A stretch of 64,000 nucleotides of DNA from Marivita sp003149565 (GCF_965216415.1 NZ_CBDCFU010000002.1); one strand, 5' to 3'; shown: positions 1 through 9,352, numbered from the stretch's first letter. Notes: generated from the letters alone by a model not told the origin. Numbers and translations: made by a program.

Positions 1-921
1 AATGAGCGTAGGTTCGATACGCTGGACCACGAACGGCCGGCGCGCGAGACTTGGTCTGATGTTCACTTGATCATGCGCAACGGGCCCGAAGTTGCCGAGG
101 CCAAGGCGCATCTCGACAGTTTTTTGGACGTGACGTCCGGCAGGTGCGATCCGCCGCCGTTAAGCGTGATCAAGCGAACAATGTCGGCGCCGCGCCGTAT
201 GCAGTTTCCTTATCTGTCTCCACGCACTGTGGTGAATGAAATTGAAGAAGCTCATATCGCAAGCTTTAGATCTGCTCGTCATCTCATCCATGTCGAGACC
301 CAATTTCTGCGATCAAGCGTTATCGCAGGGGCTCTGGCCGAAGCGGCTGTGAGAAACCCTGATCTACATCTCATTGCGATTTTACCTGCCTTGCCCGAGG
401 CATTGGCGTTTTACGACGACGATGGACTCGACACACGGTTTGGCATGGCTCTGCAGAAAGATGCTGTCTCTGTCGTGCGTGAGGCGTTTCAAGAGCGGGC
501 AACACTGGCGTCGCCAGTGCGTCCGGTTCTTGCATCGCGCGACCGGATGGCATGTCTCGCGGGATCGCCATTGATCTACGTCCACAACAAGGTTTTGGTG
601 AAGGACGATGATTATGCCCTTATTGGCTCGGCAAATCTGAACGGACGGTCGATGCGGTGGGATACCGAGGCTGCAGTGGCGATTACGGATAAGGCGCACG
701 TCTCTGCACTGCGATCAAGATTGATGTCTCACTGGTGGTTTGAAGACTTGCCGGCCGAAGCGTCCGATCCGGCAACCCTGCAACCCTGGTGGGATAGGGA
801 GATTGAGGCAAATGGTGTTTGTTTGCCCGAAAGTCGCAGCGGATTCCTGGTGCCATATGATGCAGACAACCAAGCCGATCTGGCGCGCTCCTTGCCGGGG
901 ATCACGGAAAACATCGTTTGA
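1..921 (+). CDS. Phospholipase D-like protein (5' end outside window)
   Basis: The reading frame is open from the first base, so the gene enters from outside and only about the last 306 codons are seen. Near codon 200 there is a clear HKD motif of the phospholipase D superfamily (HNKVLVKDDDYALIGSANL, with His, Lys and Asp in register); the first HKD motif would be upstream. The family includes cardiolipin synthases and other phosphatidyl-transferring enzymes acting at the inner membrane. The C-terminal stretch 'MSHWWFEDLPA' is typical of alphaproteobacterial PLD-family proteins. It lies 55 bp upstream of a YihY-type membrane protein on the same strand, which fits an envelope role. The exact substrate cannot be told from this fragment. 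Confidence 0.85.
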   Translation, partial: NERRFDTLDHERPARETWSDVHLIMRNGPEVAEAKAHLDSFLDVTSGRCDPPPLSVIKRTMSAPRRMQFPYLSPRTVVNEIEEAHIASFRSARHLIHVETQFLRSSVIAGALAEAAVRNPDLHLIAILPALPEALAFYDDDGLDTRFGMALQKDAVSVVREAFQERATLASPVRPVLASRDRMACLAGSPLIYVHNKVLVKDDDYALIGSANLNGRSMRWDTEAAVAITDKAHVSALRSRLMSHWWFEDLPAEASDPATLQPWWDREIEANGVCLPESRSGFLVPYDADNQADLARSLPGITENIV

Positions 922-976
922 GGGAACCCAAAGGCCGCTTGCGCGGTTTTCCGCTTGAGCGAAGAGGAAACACAGT

Positions 977-1945
977 ATGACGCGCGGACGCTTGGCCGAG
1001 AGGCCGACACACATTTCAGCCTACGGACTTCTGGATGTGGGCTTTCGAATGTGGAAGCGACAATCGTCTCTGAACCTCGGGCTGATTGCAGCTGGCATCG
1101 CATTCTACGGCCTGTTGTCCCTGTTTCCTGGAATTACCGCAGCCGCTGCCTTGGCCGGTGTGTTTCTTGAGCCGGGTATGCTGATCGAAAACAGCGACGA
1201 GATCACACGCATGCTTCCCGATGCCGCGAAGGGGATCGTGATGGGGCAGCTTTCGGATGTGGCAAATGCTGACAGCTCGGCGCTGAGCTTTGCAGCGCTT
1301 CTGGGTTTTGCCGTTGCACTTTATTCGGCCTCCAAGGCGGTGGCTAACTTTATCACAGGGCTCAACTTCATCTACGAAGAAGACGAGGCTCGGAATTTCT
1401 TTGTTGTAAAAGCTCTGACAATTTTTCTGACCGTGGTGATGATCATCGCTCTTTTGATCGCAATCATCGTCGTGGCTGCGATCCCGGTGGTTGCGTCAAT
1501 TTTCGGCGATTACGGCATCATCGACGATGTCGTAATGTTCTTGCGCTGGCCCTTCCTCTTTCTGATGGGCGCTGCAGGAATTGCCGTTTTGTATCGTCTG
1601 GGACCTGACCGGCGGTCGGCAAAATGGCGGTGGCTGACGCCGGGGGCGTTTGTGGCCTGTGCGCTTTGGGTTGCGGGCAGTTACGGATTCAGCCTCTACG
1701 TGCAATCTTTTGGATCCTACAATGAGACCTTTGGGGCGCTGGGCGGGGTGATCATCCTGCTGACATGGCTCTGGCTGTCGGCGTTCATCGTCCTGCTTGG
1801 CGCTTTGCTTGATGCCGAATTAGAAGCCCAGACCAAACGTGACAGCACGGTGGGTGAAGACCGACCAATCGGTCAGCGTGGCGCGGTCAAGGCAGATACC
1901 GTCGGCGCGGCACTCGGTGAGAAAATGACGGAACCCTCGCAGTAG
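977..1945 (+). CDS. YihY/BrkB family inner-membrane protein
   Basis: A 322-residue integral membrane protein. The N-terminal part 'GIAFYGLLSLFPG' and the later 'LGGVIILLTWLWLSAFIVLLGA' region are hallmarks of the YihY/BrkB (formerly 'ribonuclease BN') family. About six hydrophobic segments are visible (near residues 37-62, 105-125, 147-175, 190-210, 225-245 and 255-280). The role of the family is not settled; a transport or envelope function is usually inferred. A GAGGAAA Shine-Dalgarno sequence sits 8 bases before the ATG. The last 45 residues are hydrophilic and cytoplasmic. It begins a run of small envelope/stress genes on the same strand. Confidence 0.9.
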   Translation: MTRGRLAERPTHISAYGLLDVGFRMWKRQSSLNLGLIAAGIAFYGLLSLFPGITAAAALAGVFLEPGMLIENSDEITRMLPDAAKGIVMGQLSDVANADSSALSFAALLGFAVALYSASKAVANFITGLNFIYEEDEARNFFVVKALTIFLTVVMIIALLIAIIVVAAIPVVASIFGDYGIIDDVVMFLRWPFLFLMGAAGIAVLYRLGPDRRSAKWRWLTPGAFVACALWVAGSYGFSLYVQSFGSYNETFGALGGVIILLTWLWLSAFIVLLGALLDAELEAQTKRDSTVGEDRPIGQRGAVKADTVGAALGEKMTEPSQ

Positions 1946-1982
1946 TCAAACGTTGACCCTCCAGACATCATAGGAGGGGTCA

Positions 1983-2141
1983 TTGGACCTTTTACGCATC
2001 ATCGCAGCCGTCATCTTGCCGCCTTTGGGGACATTCCTCGAGGTCGGACTGAGCAAGCATTTCTGGCTAAATATCCTGCTGACCCTTCTTGGTTACATTC
2101 CGGGGATTGTTCATGCCGTCTACATCATTGCCCGCCGCTGA
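1983..2141 (+). CDS. YqaE/Pmp3 family small membrane protein
   Basis: A 52-codon gene with a TTG start, 5 bases after a strong AGGAGG ribosome binding site. The protein has two hydrophobic helices joined by a short polar loop, with the family signature 'LPPLGTFLEVG' in helix 1 and 'LLTLLGYIPGIVHAVYII' in helix 2. Members are stress-inducible plasma-membrane proteolipids (Pmp3 in yeast, YqaE in bacteria), linked to salt and membrane-potential stress. Its 3' end overlaps the ATG of the DUF4112 gene by 29 bp in another frame, which suggests coupled expression. The gene is short and easily missed, but the length and helix pattern match the family well. Confidence 0.88.
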   Translation: MDLLRIIAAVILPPLGTFLEVGLSKHFWLNILLTLLGYIPGIVHAVYIIARR

Positions 2142-2511
2142 CGCGGCAGACCGCATGGCGCAGATCGAGCGCGTTGCGGGGCTGCTCGACACACGGTTTC
2201 GTATTCCCGGCATCGGCATTCGTGTCGGTTGGGATTCGATACTCGGTCTTATTCCCGGTCTTGGTGACGCTGTCACTACGGTGCCAGCGGGATGGATGAT
2301 GTGGCAGGGCTATCAGATGGGGGCCCGCAAGCGGACTTTGGCGCGGATGGGTGTCAATGCAGCCATCGACCTGTTCGTCGGCGGTATCCCGGTTGTCGGC
2401 GACGTATTCGACGTCGCCTTCAAATCACACAAACGCAACCTTGCGCTGCTTCAGGACGACATGCAGCGCAGGATCATTCACGCAAGAAGCGAGGAGATGG
2501 CACATGGCTGA
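2113..2511 (+). CDS. DUF4112 domain-containing membrane protein
   Basis: A 132-residue protein that matches the DUF4112 pattern: 'LLDTRFRIPGIGIRVGWDSILGLIPGLGD' followed by two hydrophobic segments (about residues 55-75 and 85-105) containing 'GGIPVVGDVFDVAFKS'. Function unknown; a membrane role is inferred. The ATG at 2113 is preferred over an upstream GTG because a GGGG Shine-Dalgarno stretch precedes it. The gene overlaps the YqaE-like gene upstream and the small gene downstream (8 bp), so the genes are very probably one transcript. Confidence 0.8.
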   Translation: MPSTSLPAADAADRMAQIERVAGLLDTRFRIPGIGIRVGWDSILGLIPGLGDAVTTVPAGWMMWQGYQMGARKRTLARMGVNAAIDLFVGGIPVVGDVFDVAFKSHKRNLALLQDDMQRRIIHARSEEMAHG

Positions 2512-2716
2512 ACGTCACAAATCAAAAGATGGACGTCGCGAAACCGAGGAACTGTTTGGCGAAGCGGCCGATATTTCTCATCAGGGTCGAACCGGCGGTC
2601 GTCTCGCACGGACTATCGGGACTGAGGACGAGGAAAAGCGCAGCACGGAGCGGCCAGCCGGCAAGACCCGTGTCACGAAAAGTCTGGAAGATGAGGAGAG
2701 CGACAATGACGCGTAA
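2504..2716 (+). CDS. Small hydrophilic protein of unknown function
   Basis: A 70-residue, highly charged protein rich in Glu, Lys, Arg and Asp, with no hydrophobic segment or cysteine. The start ATG overlaps the stop of the DUF4112 gene and the stop overlaps the start of the host-attachment-family gene, so it fits neatly into the operon. I do not recognise a family. The composition suggests an intrinsically disordered, stress-type protein, which is inference only. Confidence 0.6.
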   Translation: MAERHKSKDGRRETEELFGEAADISHQGRTGGRLARTIGTEDEEKRSTERPAGKTRVTKSLEDEESDNDA

Positions 2717-3170
2717 GTCGGGCGTACCACACAATGCATGGGTCATAATCGTCGACGGCGAAAAGGTCCTCTATCTTGTCAACAAAGGTGATGACATCGA
2801 TATGCATCTTGTCGTTCGCGACAAGGAAGAACAGGACAATCCACAGGCGCAAGACTGGGCGGCGAACCGTCCCGGGCGGTTCAACGACGGTCCTTCGCCT
2901 CAACGCTCTGCAGTTGATGACACAGACTGGCATCAGCTCGAGAAGGAGCGGTTCGCTAAGGACGTGGCCGAACAACTTTACAAGGATGTTCACAGAGGGC
3001 GCTTCAGCGATTTGATCATTGTGGGTAGCCGACCGGCGTTGAGCGAAATCCGCAAGGAAATGCATCCGGAAGTGGCGAAAACTTTGCGCCTTGATGTGGC
3101 GAAAGTGCTCACCAACCACCCCATTGACGAAATCGAAACTCTGGTCAGCCGGGAAATGGAAAATAGCTGA
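2706..3170 (+). CDS. Host attachment family protein (baeRF-like)
   Basis: A 154-residue protein. It begins with 'AWVIIVDGEKVLYLVN', ends with 'LTNHPIDEIETLVSREM' and has 'FSDLIIVGSRPALSEIRKEM' in between; this order of motifs is typical of the family annotated 'protein required for attachment to host cells' (host_attach), which is related to the eRF1-like baeRF fold. Its biochemical role is not established. It overlaps the preceding small gene by 11 bp and has a GAGGAG ribosome binding site. It closes the overlapping block that starts at the YqaE-like gene. Confidence 0.82.
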   Translation: MTRKSGVPHNAWVIIVDGEKVLYLVNKGDDIDMHLVVRDKEEQDNPQAQDWAANRPGRFNDGPSPQRSAVDDTDWHQLEKERFAKDVAEQLYKDVHRGRFSDLIIVGSRPALSEIRKEMHPEVAKTLRLDVAKVLTNHPIDEIETLVSREMENS

Positions 3171-3232
3171 AAATACTTCGGAACCTTTTTCGGTTGTGGT
3201 TGTTAACACACTGATAAAAGGAGAAAAATATC

Positions 3233-3475
3233 ATGAAGGTTGGAGCTATTGTCGCTGGTGTCGTGCTTGTCGCGGCCGTCGCTTTTGGTGTCTACATGGT
3301 GGACATTGATCAAACCGAAGAAGGCACTTTGCCGACTGTCTCTATAGATGGTGGCAACATGCCGGAATTCGACGCAGAAGTTGGCGATGTCGAAGTTGGT
3401 GAACGTGATGTCACTGTGACTGTTCCCGATGTCGATCTTGAATCGCCTGAAGAAGAGAACGTTGCGTCGAATTAA
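3233..3475 (+). CDS. Small membrane-anchored acidic protein
   Basis: An 80-residue protein with an N-terminal hydrophobic helix (residues 4-23, 'GAIVAGVVLVAAVAFGVYMV') followed by an acidic tail with more than a dozen Asp/Glu residues and no catalytic motif. It is probably anchored in the inner membrane with the acidic part in the periplasm. An AAAGGAG ribosome binding site precedes the ATG. Its neighbours are a host-attachment-family gene and a CsbD gene, so a stress role is plausible, but no function is known to me. Confidence 0.7.
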   Translation: MKVGAIVAGVVLVAAVAFGVYMVDIDQTEEGTLPTVSIDGGNMPEFDAEVGDVEVGERDVTVTVPDVDLESPEEENVASN

Positions 3476-3504
3476 ATTTACTTAAATCCCTTAAGGAGGC
3501 TCTC

Positions 3505-3702
3505 ATGGATCGCGATGTGATCGAAGGACACTGGACCGAAATCAAAGGACGTTTGCGTGAAGCTTATGGTGAGTTGACGGATGACGACGTTGAAGAAGCC
3601 AAAGGTGATCGCGAGCAGATGGAAGGCGTGCTCCAGCAAAAGCTGGGCCGGTCGAAAGACGAGGTGCGCCAGACTGTGGATCGGATTTTAAATAATCTCT
3701 GA
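3505..3702 (+). CDS. CsbD family stress protein
   Basis: A 65-residue protein with the CsbD signature: 'WTEIKGRLREAYGELTDDD' followed by a helix ending in 'QKLGRSKDEVRQTVD'. CsbD-like proteins are small, abundant, hydrophilic proteins induced by general stress; their mechanism is unknown. A very strong AAGGAGG ribosome binding site lies 6 bases before the ATG, suggesting high expression. A factor-independent terminator follows, so this is the last gene of the stress cluster. Confidence 0.9.
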   Translation: MDRDVIEGHWTEIKGRLREAYGELTDDDVEEAKGDREQMEGVLQQKLGRSKDEVRQTVDRILNNL

Positions 3703-3728
3703 TCAAATCTGGACCTAAATGAACAAAG

Positions 3729-3757
3729 CGCGGCTGTTTCTACGGCCGCGTTTTTTT
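3729..3757 (+). terminator. Rho-independent terminator after csbD-like gene
   Basis: A CGCGGC/GCCGCG stem with a 10-base loop is followed directly by seven T residues. It lies 27 bp after the CsbD stop codon on the plus strand. Confidence 0.85.
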
Positions 3758-3881
3758 GACTCATGCCGCTAAAAATTGCGTTGCTCGTCCTATCGGGCGA
3801 TCTGGCGTCTGTGTCACACCTTCAGGAATTGCGATGGGGTGGCCTGCGTCTTAAATTGTGACGCGTATTGCAGGAGCCGCC

Positions 3882-4847
3882 ATGTCATCCGAAGTCCGAA
3901 CACCGATCACTCAAGCGCTGCAGGAAGGGGCGTTGACGCGCCGGGAGCTGAAGGCGTTGATGGCCCGATCTGATGGCCCCGCGTTGATGCGGGTTCTCGG
4001 TTTCGCCTTGCTTTTGGCTCTGACGTCCGGGCTGATTTACCTTGCTTGGGACAGTTGGTTGATATGGCCAGCGATGTTTGTGCACGGCGTGGTGATTGTG
4101 CATTTGTTTTCGCTACAGCATGAATGCGTGCACTACACCGTCTTCAGGACGCGCAAACTGAATGACGTTTTCGGCAATATTTGCGGATACGCCATTATAC
4201 TTCCGTTCCAGCAGTTTCGTTACGAGCACTGCAATCATCACACGTATACGCAGCTGAAAGGGCAGGACCCGGAGCTGATCGAGCTGCCGATCTCGGTTTG
4301 GAAATACCTGTGGTACATTTCATCGGTGCCCTATTGGCGCAACAAATTCAGTCAGATCCTGCGCAACGCGGCAGGGCGGTTGAACGAAGAAGACAGAACC
4401 TTTCTCACCAAACACGAAGCGCCGATCATCATCCGTGAGGCACGGCTCATGCTGGCTTTCTATGCGGCTGTGGCTGTTCTGTCTGTTGTGATGGGGTGGA
4501 GTTGGCCGCTTTGGTACTGGATCATCCCGCTGTTTCTTGGCGAGCCGGTCATGCGTGCCATCCGGCTGACCGAGCATGTGGGTCGTCCGAATGTGGATGA
4601 CATGAAAGAGAACACGCGGACATCGCTGGTCTCTGGACCGATGCGGTTTCTGTGCTGGAACATGAATTACCATGCCGAACACCATTATGCTGCCTCCGTG
4701 CCGTTCCATGCGCTGCCCAAGCTGCACGAGAAATTGCGCGGCTATGTGTATGTTGAAGAGCGAGGATACCTGGGCGCGCATGTTGACATCCTCAGCCAGT
4801 TGCTGGGCCGCAAACCGCGCAGCGACACTGGGGTTCGCAACGCGTGA
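3882..4847 (+). CDS. Membrane fatty acid desaturase family protein
   Basis: A 321-residue membrane protein with the three histidine boxes of di-iron desaturases/hydroxylases: HECVH, HCNHH and HAEHH. Several hydrophobic segments separate them (around residues 35-75, 190-220). Family members insert double bonds or hydroxyls into acyl or related lipophilic chains at the inner membrane and need an electron donor. The ATG at 3882 is chosen over an ATG eight codons earlier because a GGAG sequence precedes it. The stop overlaps the GTG start of a Rieske ferredoxin by 4 bp, suggesting that the ferredoxin supplies its electrons. The substrate is unknown. Confidence 0.85.
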   Translation: MSSEVRTPITQALQEGALTRRELKALMARSDGPALMRVLGFALLLALTSGLIYLAWDSWLIWPAMFVHGVVIVHLFSLQHECVHYTVFRTRKLNDVFGNICGYAIILPFQQFRYEHCNHHTYTQLKGQDPELIELPISVWKYLWYISSVPYWRNKFSQILRNAAGRLNEEDRTFLTKHEAPIIIREARLMLAFYAAVAVLSVVMGWSWPLWYWIIPLFLGEPVMRAIRLTEHVGRPNVDDMKENTRTSLVSGPMRFLCWNMNYHAEHHYAASVPFHALPKLHEKLRGYVYVEERGYLGAHVDILSQLLGRKPRSDTGVRNA

Positions 4848-5164
4848 CGGGGCGGGAAAAGACCTGGACGGATGTGATCGCGGTCAGTGAACTTGAGCCG
4901 AGAGATGCAACGCCGGTGACTCTCGGCGCACGTGAATTGGCGGTGTTCGATGCCAAAGAGGGGATATTCGTGACCCTCGCGCGCTGCACGCATGGCGCAG
5001 CCAATCTGTGTGACGGCCATTTCGATGGAACGTATATCGAATGCCCATTACACCAGGGCCTGTTCGACGTACGAACAGGCGCACCAAAAGCGGCCCCGGC
5101 GCGCGTTCCCTTACGTCTGTTTGAAACGCGTGTGTGTGATGGGATGGTGCAGATCCTGATCTAG
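4844..5164 (+). CDS. Rieske [2Fe-2S] ferredoxin
   Basis: A 106-residue single-domain Rieske protein with both cluster-binding motifs, 'CTHGAANLCDG' and 'CPLHQGLFD' (Cys-His pairs). It resembles the small ferredoxins that feed oxygenases (NirD/BphF-like). The start is GTG inside a GTGA overlap with the desaturase gene, so translation is coupled. The likely role is electron donor to the adjacent desaturase; it could also serve the Rieske oxygenase encoded convergently just downstream (stops 2 bp apart). Confidence 0.9.
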   Translation: MTGREKTWTDVIAVSELEPRDATPVTLGARELAVFDAKEGIFVTLARCTHGAANLCDGHFDGTYIECPLHQGLFDVRTGAPKAAPARVPLRLFETRVCDGMVQILI

Positions 5165-5166
5165 GC

Positions 5167-6204
5167 TTACGCCTCCTCGGGCATCTTCTGTTCGGCCTCA
5201 ATTGTGCGATTGACCATCTGCCGGAAGAGCTTGGCACCGGCATCCAGCCCGAGGTCGATATAGGGCGTGGCGGGGTTTTTCATCCCGGCATGCACCTTTT
5301 CCAGAATTGCGCGGTCTTCTTCGAACGCCATACGAGCGCCCGCATTCATGCGGTCTGACACGTCCTTGTCATGCGGGTCGGTATTGCGATGTTGGAACCA
5401 GAAATACCGTGTCTTGTCCTCGGTGATCGGCGTCATGAAGTTGTATGATATGTTGATCAGTGTCTTGTCCACCGGAGTGCTGTCCGGACCGCCGGTGCCC
5501 GGCGGAGTATAGATCGATTTGTTCAGCCCGATCCCGGGCAGGCACATCTCATAGTGCTGTAGGCGGTCGCAGACACCATCAAACTTAACAAGTTTGGCGT
5601 AATAGGGGGATGGCGGTTGGCCGTAAATCCAGCGCGCTACAATCACACCGCGATCTGTTTTGCTCACATCAAGCGGACCGTCATCTGTGCCAGCGCCTGC
5701 AAACGAGGTCACATGCACCCAGGCCACATGGCTTGGATCCAGAAGATTGTCGCATACCCACAGGTAATGGCAGTCGATGTCCATCGCGCCGCCATCGGTG
5801 TACCCCCATTCGGGATTGTCGAAGTTCTCGATCGGGAAGATCAGGTCCGGGTCAGCCTTCTCGGGGTCGCCCATCCAGATCCAAAGCAGGCGATACCGGT
5901 CGACCACCGGGTAGGATTTCACCACCGCGCGTCGTGGGATTTGTCCGCGTTGCGTGGGAGCGTCAACACACGCGCCCGAGCAGTCAAAAGTCAGGCCATG
6001 ATAGCCACACTCCACCGTGTCACCCTTCAGATTACCTTCTGAAAGCGGTAGTTTGCGATGTGGGCACGCGTCTTCGAGCGCCACTGGTTCGCCGGCTTCT
6101 GTGCGGTAAATGACAACGTTCTCGCCAAGATATGTCTCTGCCTTAAGAGCCCGGCCATAATCCTTGGACCACCCCGCGACGTACCACGAATTCTTGATGA
6201 ACAT
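5167..6204 (-). CDS. Rieske aromatic-ring oxygenase, VanA-like alpha subunit
   Basis: A 345-residue protein. The N-terminal Rieske domain has 'CPHRKLPLSEGNLKGDTVEC' followed by 'GYHGLTF'. The C-terminal catalytic domain carries the mononuclear iron site region 'DNLLDPSHVAWVH' (bridging Asp and two His). Length and layout match vanillate O-demethylase oxygenase (VanA)-type enzymes, which demethylate or hydroxylate aromatic or N-methyl substrates with a separate reductase. The start 'MFIKNSWYVAGW' is typical. A LysR gene lies upstream in the same direction, and a 15-bp operator candidate sits 89 bp before the start. The actual substrate is not evident. Confidence 0.88.
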   Translation of the reverse strand: MFIKNSWYVAGWSKDYGRALKAETYLGENVVIYRTEAGEPVALEDACPHRKLPLSEGNLKGDTVECGYHGLTFDCSGACVDAPTQRGQIPRRAVVKSYPVVDRYRLLWIWMGDPEKADPDLIFPIENFDNPEWGYTDGGAMDIDCHYLWVCDNLLDPSHVAWVHVTSFAGAGTDDGPLDVSKTDRGVIVARWIYGQPPSPYYAKLVKFDGVCDRLQHYEMCLPGIGLNKSIYTPPGTGGPDSTPVDKTLINISYNFMTPITEDKTRYFWFQHRNTDPHDKDVSDRMNAGARMAFEEDRAILEKVHAGMKNPATPYIDLGLDAGAKLFRQMVNRTIEAEQKMPEEA

Positions 6205-6292
6205 GCGTTGCCTTTCGTTCTTGCAAAAGCCGCCTGCTATGAGAGTGCACCGGTTCGTGGGGCGGTGCCAGTAAGAACAACTGATTGATCGG

Positions 6293-6307
6293 ATTAATCT
6301 GGCTAAT
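6293..6307. promoter_or_regulatory. LysR operator candidate upstream of the VanA-like gene
   Basis: The sequence ATTAATCTGGCTAAT is the reverse complement of ATTAGCCAGATTAAT and matches the site at 7251-7265 in 14 of 15 positions. It has the T-N11-A architecture of LysR-type sites. It overlaps the stop codon of the LysR gene and lies 89 bp before the oxygenase start. Confidence 0.6.
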
Positions 6308-7274
6308 CGCTCTGAGGGATCGTCCGTGTCCGCCCATGGTCGCGCACCTGGTTTCGGGCTTCGGTTGTGATCCAGTCCACAAACAGGGCGATCTTGCGCG
6401 CACGCCGCTGATCGTCGGGATAGACCAGCCAATAGTGCAAGGGTGACGGAACGGTCTGGGGAAAAGGCTGGACCAGCCGCCCGTCGCGCAACGCGTCCAT
6501 TACCAACGGGCTGCGCCCCATTGCAACGCCATCGCCCTGAAGCGTTGCCTGCACCACCATGTTGGACTGCCCAAAACTACGGATACGCGCGGGGGTCGGC
6601 AGGCTTTGTCCGGTCTCCCGCGCCCAATATTCCCAGGTCGGCAACTCTGTTGTCATGGGCGCAAATTCGTCCCGGATCTGGGTGTGAAATGCGAGATCCG
6701 AGATTGTCCTCAAAGGGTGCGCCCCGTTCAAAAGCTTGGGTGAGCAGACCGGAGACAAGGTCTCTCGCATTAGCGGCATGGCGGTGAAGCCGGGAAAATC
6801 CCCGGTTCCGTAACGTATGGCAATATCCGCTTCGGCCCGCGCGACACCGCGCAAACCTGTGTCCGTGGTGATCGAGATGGCAAATTCGGGATGCGCCTGA
6901 TCAAAGCTCAAAAGCCTTGGAAAGAGCCAGATAAACGCAAAGCCGGGGTGGCAACTGATCACAATGGTGGTGTCGTCACGGCGTTTGTCCCGGATATCTT
7001 CGCAGACCTCGGATATCTGCCCCAGACCCTCGGCAATGCTCAACGCGAGGCGAGCTCCGTCGCGCGTCGGGAAAGACCTGCGGGCGCCCCGGTTGATCAG
7101 ATCATGCCCAAGCCATTCCTCCAGCGATTTGACGTGCTGGCTGACCGCGCTTTGACCGACACCCAGCTCATCCGCGGCGTCGGAAAAACTGCCGTGGCGG
7201 GCCACGGCCTCGAACGCTCTTAGCGCCGCGAATGGCAAATTCAAGATCATATTAGCCAGACTAATGCTATTCAT
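6303..7274 (-). CDS. LysR family transcriptional regulator (GcvA-like)
   Basis: A 323-residue regulator. The N-terminal winged HTH reads 'LRAFEAVARHGSFSDAADEL' then 'VGQSAVSQHVKSLEEWLG', followed by a LysR substrate-binding domain ('ADIAIRYGTGDFPG'), as in the GcvA subgroup. ATG 7274 has a weak GAAAG ribosome binding site; ATG 7250 would give a length more typical of the family and would place the palindrome 7251-7265 just before the start. Matching palindromes before this gene and before the VanA-like gene suggest that it controls itself, the oxygenase and perhaps the divergent M29/NicX-like gene. Confidence 0.88.
   Translation of the reverse strand: MNSISLANMILNLPFAALRAFEAVARHGSFSDAADELGVGQSAVSQHVKSLEEWLGHDLINRGARRSFPTRDGARLALSIAEGLGQISEVCEDIRDKRRDDTTIVISCHPGFAFIWLFPRLLSFDQAHPEFAISITTDTGLRGVARAEADIAIRYGTGDFPGFTAMPLMRETLSPVCSPKLLNGAHPLRTISDLAFHTQIRDEFAPMTTELPTWEYWARETGQSLPTPARIRSFGQSNMVVQATLQGDGVAMGRSPLVMDALRDGRLVQPFPQTVPSPLHYWLVYPDDQRRARKIALFVDWITTEARNQVRDHGRTRTIPQSD
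7251..7265. promoter_or_regulatory. LysR operator candidate in the divergent region
   Basis: ATTAGCCAGACTAAT is an inverted repeat (ATTAG-N5-CTAAT) with T-N11-A spacing. It lies between, or at the very start of, the LysR gene and the divergent gene starting at 7341. An almost identical copy lies at 6293-6307. Confidence 0.65.
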
Positions 7275-7340
7275 GCGAGCTTTCAATTGGTTGGAACGCG
7301 CTCGCAGAGTTTAACGTTTTTGTGAAAAGGAGACGATGAA

Positions 7341-8455
7341 ATGACCGCGTTGGCAGGAGCCCGGAACATGTTGGTGAACTGCGCAAAGGCGCAAGCCGGA
7401 GAGCGTGTTCTGATCGCGTATGAGCCTGCCGAATACGGATATTTTGATGCGCATGTACTGAATGCGGTCGTTCGGTGTGCCTGTGACCTGGGTCTGTTGG
7501 TCAAGGCTGTGAATGTCGGCTTTACCCCATGTGCAAGGCAGTTCTCGGACGCCCTGCGCGCAGAAATCGACAAAGTCGATATCGTCGTCTTTCTTGCCCG
7601 ATTGGGCGACCAGCTGCGTTTTTCTGACGTGCCGAAAGACAAACGGATCGTCGTTTGTTTTGCCCTCGACGAAGGATTGCTGGGTTCCGGGTTTGGGACA
7701 ACGTCCTACGGGGCTTTCGTCGCATTGAAAGAGTTAATTACCGACGCACTGTCCCAATCGGCAAACATACGATTGACCTGTCCCAACGGTACGGATGTGA
7801 AGGGTGTTGCAGAGATGCCTCCCAGCAGTGTTGGTGACACCAGCATCCTGCGGTTTCCCATGTCGGTATTCAAACCTGTGCCAGCGCAAAGCTTTTCAGG
7901 GCGTGTTGCCTTGTGCGGGTTTCTGACAGGGACCGGCTCCCAGTATTACGAGGGCTACACGGTTGAATTTGACGGCCCGGTCATGGCGCATCTCCAGCAG
8001 GGGAGGTTGGTCGGTTTTACTGGGATGCCGCAAGACGTGTCGGCTGCAAATGCCCACTATGACCGCATATCCGAGACGCTCGGCATTGACCGCAACTGCG
8101 TACATTCTTGGCATGCTGGCATTCATCCGGGCTGCGGATATCTGCAGGAAGCTCGTGAGAATTACGAGAGGTGGAGCGGTGCCGCCTTTGGCAACCCGCG
8201 TATCCTGCATTTCCACACCTGCGGCTCGTATGCTCCGGGTGAAATTTCCTGGAATGTGTTAGACCCAACCATCTGGATTGATGGCGTTCCGGTCTGGGAG
8301 AACGGCGTGTTTCATCCGGTACGGCTTGCCGAGGGGCAGGCTGTGCTCGACCGCTATCCCGATGCTGCGGCAATCTTTGCCCATCCCGATGCGCATGTCG
8401 GCCTCACGCAGTTCGGCGCGATGACAGAGCGGCACACCCAGCTTGAGGCGGTCTC

Positions 8456-8459
<4 letters not shown>
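7341..8459 (+). CDS. M29 aminopeptidase / NicX-like metalloenzyme
   Basis: A 372-residue protein resembling the M29 aminopeptidase fold that also includes 2,5-dihydroxypyridine 5,6-dioxygenase (NicX). Likely metal-binding segments are 'HAGIHPGCGY', 'FHTCGSYAPGEISWN' and 'HPDAHVGLTQFG' near the C-terminus, the last fitting the His-x-Asp site of NicX-type enzymes. An AGGAG ribosome binding site lies 8 bases before the ATG. It is divergent from a LysR regulator and a Rieske oxygenase. A ring-opening or related catabolic dioxygenase is therefore possible, but a peptidase role cannot be excluded. Its end overlaps the convergent permease gene by 4 bp. Confidence 0.7.
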
Positions 8460-9331
<872 letters not shown>

Positions 9332-9352
9332 ATCATGGGCCTTTGCAAAGCT

